A stretch of 64,000 nucleotides of DNA from positions 4,197,501 to 4,261,500 of the forward strand of contig NZ_CP027762.1 in assembly GCF_003852315.1 (NCBI RefSeq). Direction: 5' to 3'. The notes under the pieces are model-generated. The model was not told the origin of the DNA and ran no database searches. It worked only from the letters and a program-made list of their open reading frames with translations. The stretch is from Pseudomonas sp. LBUM920. Lineage in GTDB: Bacteria > Pseudomonadota > Gammaproteobacteria > Pseudomonadales > Pseudomonadaceae. A program made the position numbers and the translations under genes. Shown piece after piece: positions 43,462 through 51,673 of the stretch. Numbering within the stretch: the first letter of the stretch is position 1; each line of letters begins with the position of its first letter.

Positions 43462-44997
43462 TCAGTTGGTTTGCAGGGCGTGCATGATCGGTTTGAGCGC
43501 TGGATACAGCTTCAAGTACTCGCCAAACGCCTGGTCATAGACCGCGACGTTTTCGCGCTTGGGCTGCGCCCGCAACTCCAGCTGCACCCAGCCCTTCTCC
43601 ATCGCCCCATCACTCACCAACCCCACCGTGTGCGCCGCCAGCAACGCTGCGCCCAGCGCCGCTTCCACCTCCTGCACAATGGTGTAGACCGGGTACCGCG
43701 TGACATCCGCAATGATCTGCATCCACACATCCGAATGACTCGCCCCACCCACCACAATCAGGCGCGGGTCCAGTGAGTGCGCGCCCTGCGTGCCGGCTTC
43801 GATGTTGTGGCGCAGGGCGAAACTCACGCCTTCCAGCACCGCGCGGTACAGGTGGATGCGGCTGTGGTACAGGTTCAGCCCGACAAAACTGCCGCTGGCG
43901 CGGTCGTCCCACACCGGGCTGCGCTCGCCCATCAAATACGGCAGGAACAGCAAGCCTTCGCTGCCTGCCGGAACCTTCATCGCGCTCTGCTCCAGCAGCG
44001 CCAGGCTGTCCTGCCCGGTGGTCTTGGCCTGCAGCTCTTCGGCCTGACAGAACTGTTCGCGAAACCAACTGACCGACGCCCCGGCGGTGATCGCGCCGCC
44101 AAAGATGTACAGGTCTCGATGACCGTTGTAGACATGCGGCATGCTCACCAACCCGTGGCGCGCGTCCACTTGCTGGTTCAAGTAGCCCCAGCACATGCTG
44201 GTACCGATCATCGCCACGTGGTTGCCCGGTTGCGTGACACCGGCGGCCAACGTCGCCATGGCGGCGTCCACACCTCCGGCGAGGATCGGCGTACCCGCGT
44301 GCAACCCCAGGCGCGCAGCCCACGCGCCCAGCAAACCGCCCACGACTTCACCGGAATACACCAGCCGCTCGGGCATCATCGCCAAGGGAATGCCCAGTGC
44401 CGCGAGCATCTCTTCAGACCAGCCGCGCTGCGCCACATCGTAGACGCCGCCAATGTTGCCGGCGCTGCTGTGGTCCACCGCCAACTCGCCGGTCAGGCAC
44501 CAGTTGATGTAACTGTTGGGCGGCAGCAGGTAACGTGTTTGCGCCCACACCTGCGGCTGGTGCTGCTTGAGCCAGAGCATCTTGGTGAAGCCGTAGTAGC
44601 TGTCCACCGAGTTGCCGGTGACCGCGAACAGACGCTCCAAATCCACCTGTTCACGCACCCACGCCACCTGCTCACTGGCGCGGCGGTCCATCCAGATCAG
44701 GCACGGGTGCAGCGGTGTGATCTGCGCATCCACGGCAATTCCCGAGCCGCCGTACAGGCTGCTGATGCACAGCGCCTTGACCTGCGCTGGCGCCACGCCG
44801 GCCTTGGCCATGCACTGCGCCACGCAGGCTTCCACGGCGTCCAGCCACACCTGCGGCCATTGCTCGGCCCAGCGCACTTTCGGGGTATCCACGCGATACC
44901 CCTGGCTGTGCTGGGCGATGATCGTGCCTTGACCATCCACCAGCAGCGCCTTGGTGCTCTGGGTTCCTATGTCGACACCTATTACGTATTCCATCAT
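43462..44997 (-). CDS. FGGY-family carbohydrate kinase
   Basis: Sugar or polyol kinase of 511 residues with the actin-like fold. The phosphate-1 motif is VIGVDIGTQSTKALLVD at the N-terminus. SLYGGSGIAVD near 95, LIWMDRRA near 109 and AGGVDAAMATLAAGV near 242 mark the first domain. The C-terminal FGGY signature region is GVSFALRHNIEAG then LIVVGGASHSDVWMQIIADV near 390-430. It starts 3 bases after the dehydrogenase gene. With a tetritol-type dehydrogenase upstream, the substrate is likely the ketose it forms, such as erythrulose, but this is inference. Confidence 0.88.
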   Translation of the reverse strand: MMEYVIGVDIGTQSTKALLVDGQGTIIAQHSQGYRVDTPKVRWAEQWPQVWLDAVEACVAQCMAKAGVAPAQVKALCISSLYGGSGIAVDAQITPLHPCLIWMDRRASEQVAWVREQVDLERLFAVTGNSVDSYYGFTKMLWLKQHQPQVWAQTRYLLPPNSYINWCLTGELAVDHSSAGNIGGVYDVAQRGWSEEMLAALGIPLAMMPERLVYSGEVVGGLLGAWAARLGLHAGTPILAGGVDAAMATLAAGVTQPGNHVAMIGTSMCWGYLNQQVDARHGLVSMPHVYNGHRDLYIFGGAITAGASVSWFREQFCQAEELQAKTTGQDSLALLEQSAMKVPAGSEGLLFLPYLMGERSPVWDDRASGSFVGLNLYHSRIHLYRAVLEGVSFALRHNIEAGTQGAHSLDPRLIVVGGASHSDVWMQIIADVTRYPVYTIVQEVEAALGAALLAAHTVGLVSDGAMEKGWVQLELRAQPKRENVAVYDQAFGEYLKLYPALKPIMHALQTN

Positions 44998-45011
44998 TCA
45001 GGCCACCGGCT

Positions 45012-46077
45012 TCAACAGCACCTTGATCGACTTGGTCGAGTTGGCCAGCTCGAACGCTTCGGCAAAGTTATCCAGCGGGAAATCATGGGTGACGATGCCT
45101 TTGGAGGTGACCAGGCCGCGCTCGAACAGGTCGATGGCAATCGGGTAGCAATACGGGCCCAGGTGCGCGCCGCGTACGTCCAGTTCCTTGCGGTCGCCAA
45201 TGATCGACCAGTCGACGCTGGTCTCGGCGCCAAACACGCTGAATTCGACAAAGCGCCCGAGCTTGCGAATCAAGTCCAGGCCCTGGGTCACGCCGGCCGG
45301 TACGCCGGTTGTTTCGATGTACACGTCGCAGCCATAGTTGTCGGTGAGGCCGTTGATGATCTCGCGAGCGTTGTCGCGCGATGGGTTGATCACCACGTCG
45401 GCGCCCAATTGCCTGGCCAGCTCCAGGCGCGCGTCGACCATGTCGATCACCACCAGTTTTTTCGGCGTCTTCAACGCGGCGACCTGGACCATGCACAACC
45501 CGAGCGTGCCGGCACCGGCAATCACCACCACGTCATCGAGCTGGATTTCACCGCGGTTGACGGTGTGGATCGAGCAGGCCATCGGTTCCACCAGCGCCGA
45601 GTCTTCCAGCGACACCGACTCTGGAATCTTGTGCACGATGGCGGTCTTGGGGATGCGCATGTACTGGGCCATGCCGCCTTCGGCCACTTCGCGCTGAAAG
45701 CCGAAGATATTGTGCACTTCGCACATCCAGTACTTGCCCGACTTGCAGAAGCGGCACTTGGCGCACGGCACGATCTGCTCGGCAATCACTTTGTCGCCGA
45801 CAGCGACTTCAAAATGCTCCTCGGCGCCCTCGCCCACTTCCTCCACATAGCCGAAAAACTCGTGGCCCGGCACCACCGGCGCCTTGACCCACGGGTTGTC
45901 GCCGCCCCAGAACATCGCCGCGCCGGAGTGACATTTGCAGTCACTGGCGCAGATGCCGCAGGCGGCAATGCGGATCACCAGTTCATGGGCGCGCGCCTTG
46001 GGTTTGCCGATGCGCTCCAGGCGATAGTCCTTCGGGCCGTGGCAGACGACGGCTTGCATGTGGGTGTGCTTGTCCAT
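45012..46077 (-). CDS. Zinc-dependent polyol dehydrogenase, erythritol/L-threitol type
   Basis: Medium-chain alcohol dehydrogenase whose frame runs to a stop at 44998, giving 359 residues. The catalytic zinc ligands are in CGICASDCKCH near 39 and GHEFFGYVEEVGEG near 72; the structural zinc cysteines are C-A-K-C-R-F-C-K-S-G-K-Y-W-M-C near 104-118. The NAD motif is VIAGAGTLGLCMVQ near 204. The text is like proteins annotated erythritol/L-threitol dehydrogenase. It lies between the ABC permease and kinase genes of the same operon, fitting uptake, oxidation and phosphorylation of a sugar alcohol. Confidence 0.82.
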
Positions 46078-46103
46078 GGGGTTCGGTCCTGTCTGGTAGG
46101 AAT

Positions 46104-47072
46104 TTATTTGTGCCGCTGACGGCTGATAAAGATCGCCAGCAAAATGATTGCGCCTTTGATCACGCTCTGGACGTAGGGCGAAACGCCGAGCATGTTCAGG
46201 CCGTTGTTCAACACGCCCAGGAGCATGGCGCCGAGCAAGGTGCCGACGATGACCCCGCGCCCGCCGGCAATCGACGCGCCACCGAGTACCACTGCGGCAA
46301 TCGCATCGAGCTCAAACGACACGCCCGCATTCGGCTGGCCGCTCATCAAGCGTGACGTCAGCACCAGCCCGGCAATCGCGGCGGTCAGGCCGCTGATGCC
46401 GTACACCAGCAACTTGAAGCGCGCCGCCCGTACGCCAGACAAACGCACCGCTTCTTCATTGCCGCCGATGGCGTAGATGTAGCGGCCGATGCGCGTGTGT
46501 TGCAGCAACACGTAGGCGGCTGCGTAAGTCATCAGCATGATCAGGATCGGCACTTCGATGCCGAACAGGCTCTGGCGCCCAAAGAAGCCGAACCACTCCG
46601 GCAACCCGGAGATCGGGTAGCCGTCGGTGTACATCAGGCCCAACCCACGGGCGATGCCCATGGTTGCCAGAGTGACGATGATCGGCGGCATGTGCAGGTA
46701 GGCGACGAACAGCCCGTTGCCGATGCCAAAGGCCACGCCGATCAGCATCCCGGCGCCTATCGCCAGGCCTGGCGGCAAGCCCGCGACCATCAAGCCGGCG
46801 GTCAACGTACCGGACAGTGCCATCACCGGCCCCACCGACAGGTCGATCCCGCCGGTGAGAATCACGCAGGTCATGCCCACGGCGATGATCGCGTTGATCG
46901 ACACTTGGCGGGCGATGTTCGACAGGTTGCTGGCGGTCAGGAACGTGTCGCTGGCGAGGATCATCACCAGGGTCACCACCACCAGCCCCACGAACGGATA
47001 AAACGCCGGCGAACGCACCAGCCGCGCCAGGTTCAAGCGCAGCCGGCCGGTGTCGCCGGTGTTAATGGACAT
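46104..47072 (-). CDS. Ribose-type ABC transporter permease (RbsC family)
   Basis: Inner-membrane permease of a carbohydrate ABC importer, 322 residues from ATG 47072 (MSINTGD); ATG 47096 is an alternative but overlaps the ATPase more. It has about eight to ten helices. Family marks are GMTCVILTGGIDLSVGPVMA near 72, the ATMGIARGLGLMYTDG segment near 140 and AAVVLGGASIAGGRGVIVGT near 255, as in RbsC. The ATPase stop lies within its first codons (11-base overlap). Confidence 0.9.
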   Translation of the reverse strand: MSINTGDTGRLRLNLARLVRSPAFYPFVGLVVVTLVMILASDTFLTASNLSNIARQVSINAIIAVGMTCVILTGGIDLSVGPVMALSGTLTAGLMVAGLPPGLAIGAGMLIGVAFGIGNGLFVAYLHMPPIIVTLATMGIARGLGLMYTDGYPISGLPEWFGFFGRQSLFGIEVPILIMLMTYAAAYVLLQHTRIGRYIYAIGGNEEAVRLSGVRAARFKLLVYGISGLTAAIAGLVLTSRLMSGQPNAGVSFELDAIAAVVLGGASIAGGRGVIVGTLLGAMLLGVLNNGLNMLGVSPYVQSVIKGAIILLAIFISRQRHK

Positions 47073-48570
47073 ATTCACTTGAGCCCCCTGTTGCATGGCG
47101 CATGACCTCTTCTGGGTTGACGGCGGACGCTTCGAGTACCTTGACGATGGCGCCCTTGTGAAACACGGCGACGCGGTCGCACATGCCGATGACTTCGGGC
47201 AGTTCGGAGGAAATCATGATGATTGCGTAGCCCTGCTCGGTGAGGCTGCGCATCAGCGCGTAGATCTGCGCCTTGGCGCCGACGTCGATGCCGCGTGTGG
47301 GTTCGTCGAACACCAGCACGTCGCAGTGGTGGTTGATCCAGCGCGCGATCACGACCTTTTGCTGGTTGCCGCCGCTGAGGTTGAACACTCGGCTTTCGCC
47401 GCTGGGCGCTTTGATCGACAGCTGGCGCATCAGGCCTTCAACACTGGCGCATTCCCTGGCCTTGTCGATCAGCCCGGAGGCGTTCTGGTACTTGGGCAGG
47501 TTGTTCAGGGAGATGTTTTCGCGAATGCTGAAGTCCGTGATCAATCCTTCGCTCTTGCGGCTTTCGGGCAGCAGGCCGATGCCGTGGGCCAGGGCTTGCG
47601 CCGGGTCATCGAGGGTGACTTTCTCGCCGCGCAACCACACCTCTTTGCTCACCGACGGCAGCGCGCCCATCATGCCCAGCGCCAGTTCGGTACGGCCTGA
47701 ACCCACCAGCCCGGCAAAGCCGAGGATCTCGCCCTTGTGCAACTGGAAGTGGTTATGCGGGCCGTTGCGCACCAGCTGAATGTCCTTGACCTCCAGTAAC
47801 AGCGGGCCGCGTGCATCGGTCGGCTTAGGCGGAAAACTGCATTCCAGGCGGCGGCCGACCATCATCTCGACGAGCCGATCAATGTCACTGTCGGCCACAT
47901 CGGTCACGCCGACATTGCCGCCGTCGCGCAATACGCTGATGCGATCGCACACCTGGAAGATTTCCTCCAGGTGATGGGAGATAAAAATCACCGCCACGCC
48001 CTGGCGTTTGAGTTCGCGCATGATCTGAAACAGCAGCTCGGCCTCGCTGGGCGTCAGCGTGGCGGTCGGCTCATCGAGCACCAGTAAACGCGCGTCCAGG
48101 GCCAGGGCCTTGGCAATTTCGACAAACTGCTGCTCGGCCACGCTCAGGTGCTTGACCGCGCACTGCAAATCGATGTTCACGCCCAGGCGCTTGAACAATG
48201 CTTGCGACGCCTCGACCATCTCGCGCTTGCGCAGCAGGCCGAAGCGGTTGCTCAACTCGTGGCCGAGAAAAATATTTTCCACCGCCGTGAGGTAGGGAAT
48301 CAGGCTGAATTCCTGGAACACAATGCCAATGCCGGCAGCGATCGCATCGCGGTAGGTCGCGAACTGCTGCGCCTGGCCGTCGATCAGGATCTGCCCTTCG
48401 TCCTGATGCTCGACACCGCCGAGAATCTTCATCAGGGTCGACTTGCCCGCGCCGTTTTCCCCGAGCAAGGCGTGAATCTCGCCGCGTTCCACTTGCAGGT
48501 TGATGCCCTTGAGGGCCTGCACGCCCGGGTAACGCTTACAGATATTTTCCAGCTTCAGAAGACTGCTCAT
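47062..48570 (-). CDS. Ribose-type ABC transporter ATP-binding protein (RbsA family, two domains)
   Basis: Double ABC ATPase of 502 residues from ATG 48570 (MSSLLKLEN). Domain 1 has Walker A GENGAGKSTL near 35, signature LSVAEQQFVEIAKAL near 137 and Walker B LLVLDEPTATL near 158. Domain 2 is degenerate at its P-loop (GLVGSGRTELALG near 285), usual for RbsA proteins, with signature NLSGGNQQKVVIARWI near 400 and VLVFDEPTRGIDVG near 422. It follows the binding-protein gene by about 60 bases. Confidence 0.91.
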   Translation of the reverse strand: MSSLLKLENICKRYPGVQALKGINLQVERGEIHALLGENGAGKSTLMKILGGVEHQDEGQILIDGQAQQFATYRDAIAAGIGIVFQEFSLIPYLTAVENIFLGHELSNRFGLLRKREMVEASQALFKRLGVNIDLQCAVKHLSVAEQQFVEIAKALALDARLLVLDEPTATLTPSEAELLFQIMRELKRQGVAVIFISHHLEEIFQVCDRISVLRDGGNVGVTDVADSDIDRLVEMMVGRRLECSFPPKPTDARGPLLLEVKDIQLVRNGPHNHFQLHKGEILGFAGLVGSGRTELALGMMGALPSVSKEVWLRGEKVTLDDPAQALAHGIGLLPESRKSEGLITDFSIRENISLNNLPKYQNASGLIDKARECASVEGLMRQLSIKAPSGESRVFNLSGGNQQKVVIARWINHHCDVLVFDEPTRGIDVGAKAQIYALMRSLTEQGYAIIMISSELPEVIGMCDRVAVFHKGAIVKVLEASAVNPEEVMRHATGGSSEYVH

Positions 48571-48633
48571 ACCGGCGACCTCGTATTCAGAAGGAGACCT
48601 CAAGCCCCACGTGTGACGTGGGGCCCGGGCGAT

Positions 48634-49557
48634 TTACCAGCTGAAGTCCTTGGACTTGGCCTGATCGATCAAGGTGATGTCCACCGGAAGGGTGGCAGGC
48701 ACTTGCGAACCCCACTTCTTGGCCAGCGCGATGCCAAGGGCCAAGCGGATCTGATCGCGTGGGTACTGCGCCGAGGTGGCGATGAACTTGCTGCCGGGCT
48801 TCTGGATCGCCTTGATCGCTTCCGGCGCGCCGTCGACGCTGACCAGTTTGACGTCCAGGCCACTGGCTTCGATGGCCGACAAGGCGCCCAGAGAACCGTT
48901 GTCATTGACGCTGAAAATGCCCTTGAGCGTGGGCTGGGCTTGCAGCATGTTTTCGGTGACGGTCAGCGCCTGGTCACGTTCCTGCTTGCCGTTCTGAATG
49001 CTGACGATCTTGATGTCCGGGTGCTTGGCCACCGCCTCTTTGCAGCCGCGCACACGCTCGAGGATCGGCACCACGGCGATGCCGTCGAGGATCGCGATGT
49101 TGCCTTTGTCGCCAATGTTCTTGGCCAGGTATTCACACGCCTGGAAACCGGCGTCGAAGTTTTTCGAGCCGACGAAGGAATCCAGTGGGCCGTCGGCTTG
49201 CGCGTCTACCGCAACCACCACAACCCCGGCGGCATGGGCGGATTTGACCGCCGATTGCACGCCGACCGAGTCGGTGGGGTTGATCAACAGAATGTCGATG
49301 CCCTTTTGCAGCATGTCTTCGACGTCGCTGACCTGTTTGGACACGTCGTGACGGGCGTCGGTGATGATCAGTTTTGCACCGATGGTCGCGCCGGCTTCTT
49401 CGAGGGCGTTTTTCATGGTGACGAAATAGGGGTTGTTGATCTCCTGGAAGGAGGCGCCGATGCGGATCGGTTTGGCGGCGTCGGCAAAGGCTGGAGCCGC
49501 GCTGCCGAGGGTGATGCTGACAGCCAGTAAACACAGGGTTTTGGGGAGCATTTTCAT
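48634..49557 (-). CDS. Sugar/polyol ABC transporter substrate-binding protein (RbsB-like)
   Basis: Periplasmic receptor of 307 residues from ATG 49557, with a signal peptide ending A-F-A-D-A. The mature start IRIGASFQEINNPYFVTMKN is typical of the ribose-binding type-1 fold. ITDARHDVSKQVSDVEDMLQ near 65, LINPTDSVGVQSAV near 90 and KGIFSVNDNGSLGALSAIEA near 215 follow family spacing. It is the first gene of the importer-dehydrogenase-kinase-SDR operon. The LacI-type palindrome at 49593 lies 36 bases upstream of its ATG. Confidence 0.9.
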   Translation of the reverse strand: MKMLPKTLCLLAVSITLGSAAPAFADAAKPIRIGASFQEINNPYFVTMKNALEEAGATIGAKLIITDARHDVSKQVSDVEDMLQKGIDILLINPTDSVGVQSAVKSAHAAGVVVVAVDAQADGPLDSFVGSKNFDAGFQACEYLAKNIGDKGNIAILDGIAVVPILERVRGCKEAVAKHPDIKIVSIQNGKQERDQALTVTENMLQAQPTLKGIFSVNDNGSLGALSAIEASGLDVKLVSVDGAPEAIKAIQKPGSKFIATSAQYPRDQIRLALGIALAKKWGSQVPATLPVDITLIDQAKSKDFSW

Positions 49558-49592
49558 GGCGTGATTCTCTGTTTTGTTTTTATTGTTAGAGC

Positions 49593-49612
49593 AAATGTTA
49601 TCGTTAACATTT
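49593..49612 (-). promoter_or_regulatory. LacI-type operator palindrome
   Basis: AAATGTTATCGTTAACATTT has perfect 8-base arms (AAATGTTA and TAACATTT) around TCGT, with the central CG usual for LacI/GalR operators. It lies 36 bases upstream of the binding-protein ATG and so in the promoter region of the polyol operon. Confidence 0.75.
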
Positions 49613-49674
49613 TGCGAGAAGCTAGCAAGTAAATCAGGGCTGTGCAAGAGGCCATTGGTCGGTCTTGGTGCAAA

Positions 49675-49764
49675 TGTGGGAGCGGGCTTGCTCGCGAAGA
49701 GGGTGTGTCCGTCACTGCATACCGCGACTGGCTAACCGCTTTCGCGAGCAAGCCCGCTCCCACA
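49675..49764. repeat. REPIN, GCGAA class
   Basis: TGTGGGAGCGGGCTTGCTCG and inverted CGCGAGCAAGCCCGCTCCCA with the outermost ATT/AAT also paired. It lies between divergent genes (polyol operon and the hydroxylase gene), an exception to the tendency of REPs here to lie at gene ends. Confidence 0.87.
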
Positions 49765-49852
49765 TTTTGATCGGTGTACGGCGCAAAAACTCGCACATTC
49801 TCCACCACCAACTAAGCTCAGCCTCCAACAAAAAAATACCGAGCTGACCGCC

Positions 49853-50530
49853 ATGGCCCACCCTACCGAGACCTTCCGCACCCGTTATCGCGCGGCCATA
49901 AGCCGCCATTACCACCCATGGCTGCACGCCGGTTTCGTCCTCGGTTATGGCATTTTCTGCATCCTCCTCGCCGGGTCCTCCACCGACCACATCACCGCGC
50001 TCCAGTGGCTGACCGTGCCCCTGACCCTGGTGTTCTTCAACCTGTGCATCTACCTCGTGCACCGCCACCTCGGTCATCACAAGCACACCCTCGCCCGGCT
50101 GTTTTATGCGCGTCACACCGGCGACCATCACAGTTTCTTCACGCCCGGCCACATGACCTACGACAGCCCTCGGGACTGGCGCGTGATCCTGTTTCCGGCG
50201 TGGCTGATCGTGCTGCACAGCCTGGCAATTACCCTGCCCGCCTGGTGGTTGCTCAACCACCTGAGCCCCAACATCGCCGGGCTGTTTGCCGCCTGCATGA
50301 TCCTCGGTTACTTGCTGTACGAGGTGTTCCACGCCTGCGAACACCTGCCTGCCAACCACCGCGTGGCACGCCTACCGTGGATCCGCCAGATGCACCAATT
50401 GCACGCCCTGCACCACCGCCGCGAACTGATGCAAGGGCGCAATTTTAATATCGTCCTGCCGCTGATGGATTACCTGTTTGGCACTCTGCAGTGGGAACCC
50501 AACGCCCACGACAACCAGGAACAGTCATGA
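49853..50530 (+). CDS. Fatty-acid hydroxylase/sterol desaturase-superfamily membrane protein
   Basis: A 225-residue membrane protein with several helices and the histidine clusters of di-iron membrane hydroxylases: HRHLGHHKH near 69-77, HTGDHHSF near 87-94, H-A-C-E-H-L near 162-167 and HQLHALHHRR near 181-190. These fit the H-x3-4-H, H-x2-3-H-H, H-x2-3-H-H pattern. The substrate is unknown; lipid hydroxylation is the family expectation. Its TGA overlaps the next gene's ATG (ATGA), so the two products probably act together. Confidence 0.8.
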   Translation: MAHPTETFRTRYRAAISRHYHPWLHAGFVLGYGIFCILLAGSSTDHITALQWLTVPLTLVFFNLCIYLVHRHLGHHKHTLARLFYARHTGDHHSFFTPGHMTYDSPRDWRVILFPAWLIVLHSLAITLPAWWLLNHLSPNIAGLFAACMILGYLLYEVFHACEHLPANHRVARLPWIRQMHQLHALHHRRELMQGRNFNIVLPLMDYLFGTLQWEPNAHDNQEQS

Positions 50531-51627
50531 GCCACCGCCGTCATAATTTTCGTCATGGGCTGTTCGTTGTATCGCTTGCGCTGATCGCCTTTCTGCTGCT
50601 GATGCCTACCCACGTACAACCGGTGAACTGGGCCCCGCCCAAGGCGCCCTCGATGAAGGACGGCACCTACGCCGAGAATCAGCGGCTCAAGGCGGTGCAA
50701 CGAATCGGCGCATCGGACATCGCCGGGCCCGAGGCCTTGTTGCTGGATGCGCAAGGTTTTTTGATCAGTGGCCTGCAGGACGGACGCATCATCCGAACAT
50801 CGCCCGACAGCCACACCCTGGAAGTGTTGGCCAATACCGGCGGGCGTCCGCTCGGCCTGGCGTTGCACCCGGATGGGCGTTTGATCATTGCCGATGGGGT
50901 CAAGGGCCTGCTCGCGCTGGATGCCAATCGCCAACTCACACCGCTGACCAGCAGCGCGAATGGCTTGCCGTTTGGCTTTACCAATGACGTGACCGTTGAC
51001 GCCAGTGGGCGCTTTGCCTATTTCAGTGACGCGTCAAGTCGCTGGGGCTATGGCCAGGATGGCGAAGCCGTGATCGAACATGGCGGCGATGGTCGGCTGT
51101 TGCGCTATGACTTTGCCACCGGCCTCACCGAGGTGTTGCTTGACCAGCTGCAGTTTGCAAACGGCGTGGCGCTGGGGCTGGATGAGAACTATGTGCTGGT
51201 GAACGAAACCGGCGCCTACCGCATCAGCCGCTACTGGCTCAAGGGTGAGCACGTGGGTAGCCACGACTTGTTTATCGACAATCTGCCGGGCCTGCCGGAC
51301 AACCTCAGCTTCAACGGCAGCGATCGCTTCTGGGTCGCGCTGTATTCGCCGCGCAACCCGTTGCTGGATGGCTTCGCCGGCTATCCGTTGCTGCGCAAGG
51401 TGATGGTACGGGCGCTGATGGTGGTGCCCAGGCCCATCGAGCGCAAAGCCTTTGTGCTGGGGCTGGATACCGACGGCAAGGTCATCGCCAACTTGCAGGA
51501 TGGCAGCACGGGCAATTATTCGCCCATCACCACCGCGCGTGAATACGGCGACTGGTTGTACCTGGGCTCGTTGAAAAGCATGAGCATGGCGCGCCTGCCA
51601 ATGAAGCAGGCCCTGGCCCGCGAATAA
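50527..51627 (+). CDS. Membrane-anchored SMP-30/strictosidine-synthase-like beta-propeller
   Basis: A 366-residue protein from ATG 50527 (MSHRRHN). An N-terminal hydrophobic helix (GLFVVSLALIAFLLLMP) anchors it or acts as signal. The rest is a six-bladed propeller, with GPEALLLDAQGFLISGLQDG near 75, FTNDVTVDASGRFAYFSDAS near 150, LLDQLQFANGVALGLDENYV near 200 and LPGLPDNLSFNGSDRFWVAL near 256, the order seen in strictosidine-synthase-like and APMAP proteins. Such proteins are often lactonases or arylesterases. It is coupled by overlap to the hydroxylase gene. Confidence 0.8.
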   Translation: MSHRRHNFRHGLFVVSLALIAFLLLMPTHVQPVNWAPPKAPSMKDGTYAENQRLKAVQRIGASDIAGPEALLLDAQGFLISGLQDGRIIRTSPDSHTLEVLANTGGRPLGLALHPDGRLIIADGVKGLLALDANRQLTPLTSSANGLPFGFTNDVTVDASGRFAYFSDASSRWGYGQDGEAVIEHGGDGRLLRYDFATGLTEVLLDQLQFANGVALGLDENYVLVNETGAYRISRYWLKGEHVGSHDLFIDNLPGLPDNLSFNGSDRFWVALYSPRNPLLDGFAGYPLLRKVMVRALMVVPRPIERKAFVLGLDTDGKVIANLQDGSTGNYSPITTAREYGDWLYLGSLKSMSMARLPMKQALARE

Positions 51628-51631
51628 AAAA

Positions 51632-51651
51632 GGCAGTCCGGATGGACTGCC
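51632..51651 (-). terminator. Intrinsic terminator between convergent genes
   Basis: GGCAGTCC-GGAT-GGACTGCC forms a perfect 8-bp stem with a four-base loop. On the minus strand it is followed by TTTTTTATTC, so it ends the transcript of the secreted-protein gene at 51674; on the plus strand the following CCTT run is weak. Confidence 0.88.
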
Positions 51652-51673
51652 CCTTCATGCTTGCGTCAACAGA

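Noticed and set aside
43777..46119. A 780-codon open frame on the plus strand opposite the kinase and dehydrogenase genes
   Set aside because: It runs across two genes whose minus-strand products carry intact catalytic motifs; its own translation is His/Val/Gln-rich without domains.
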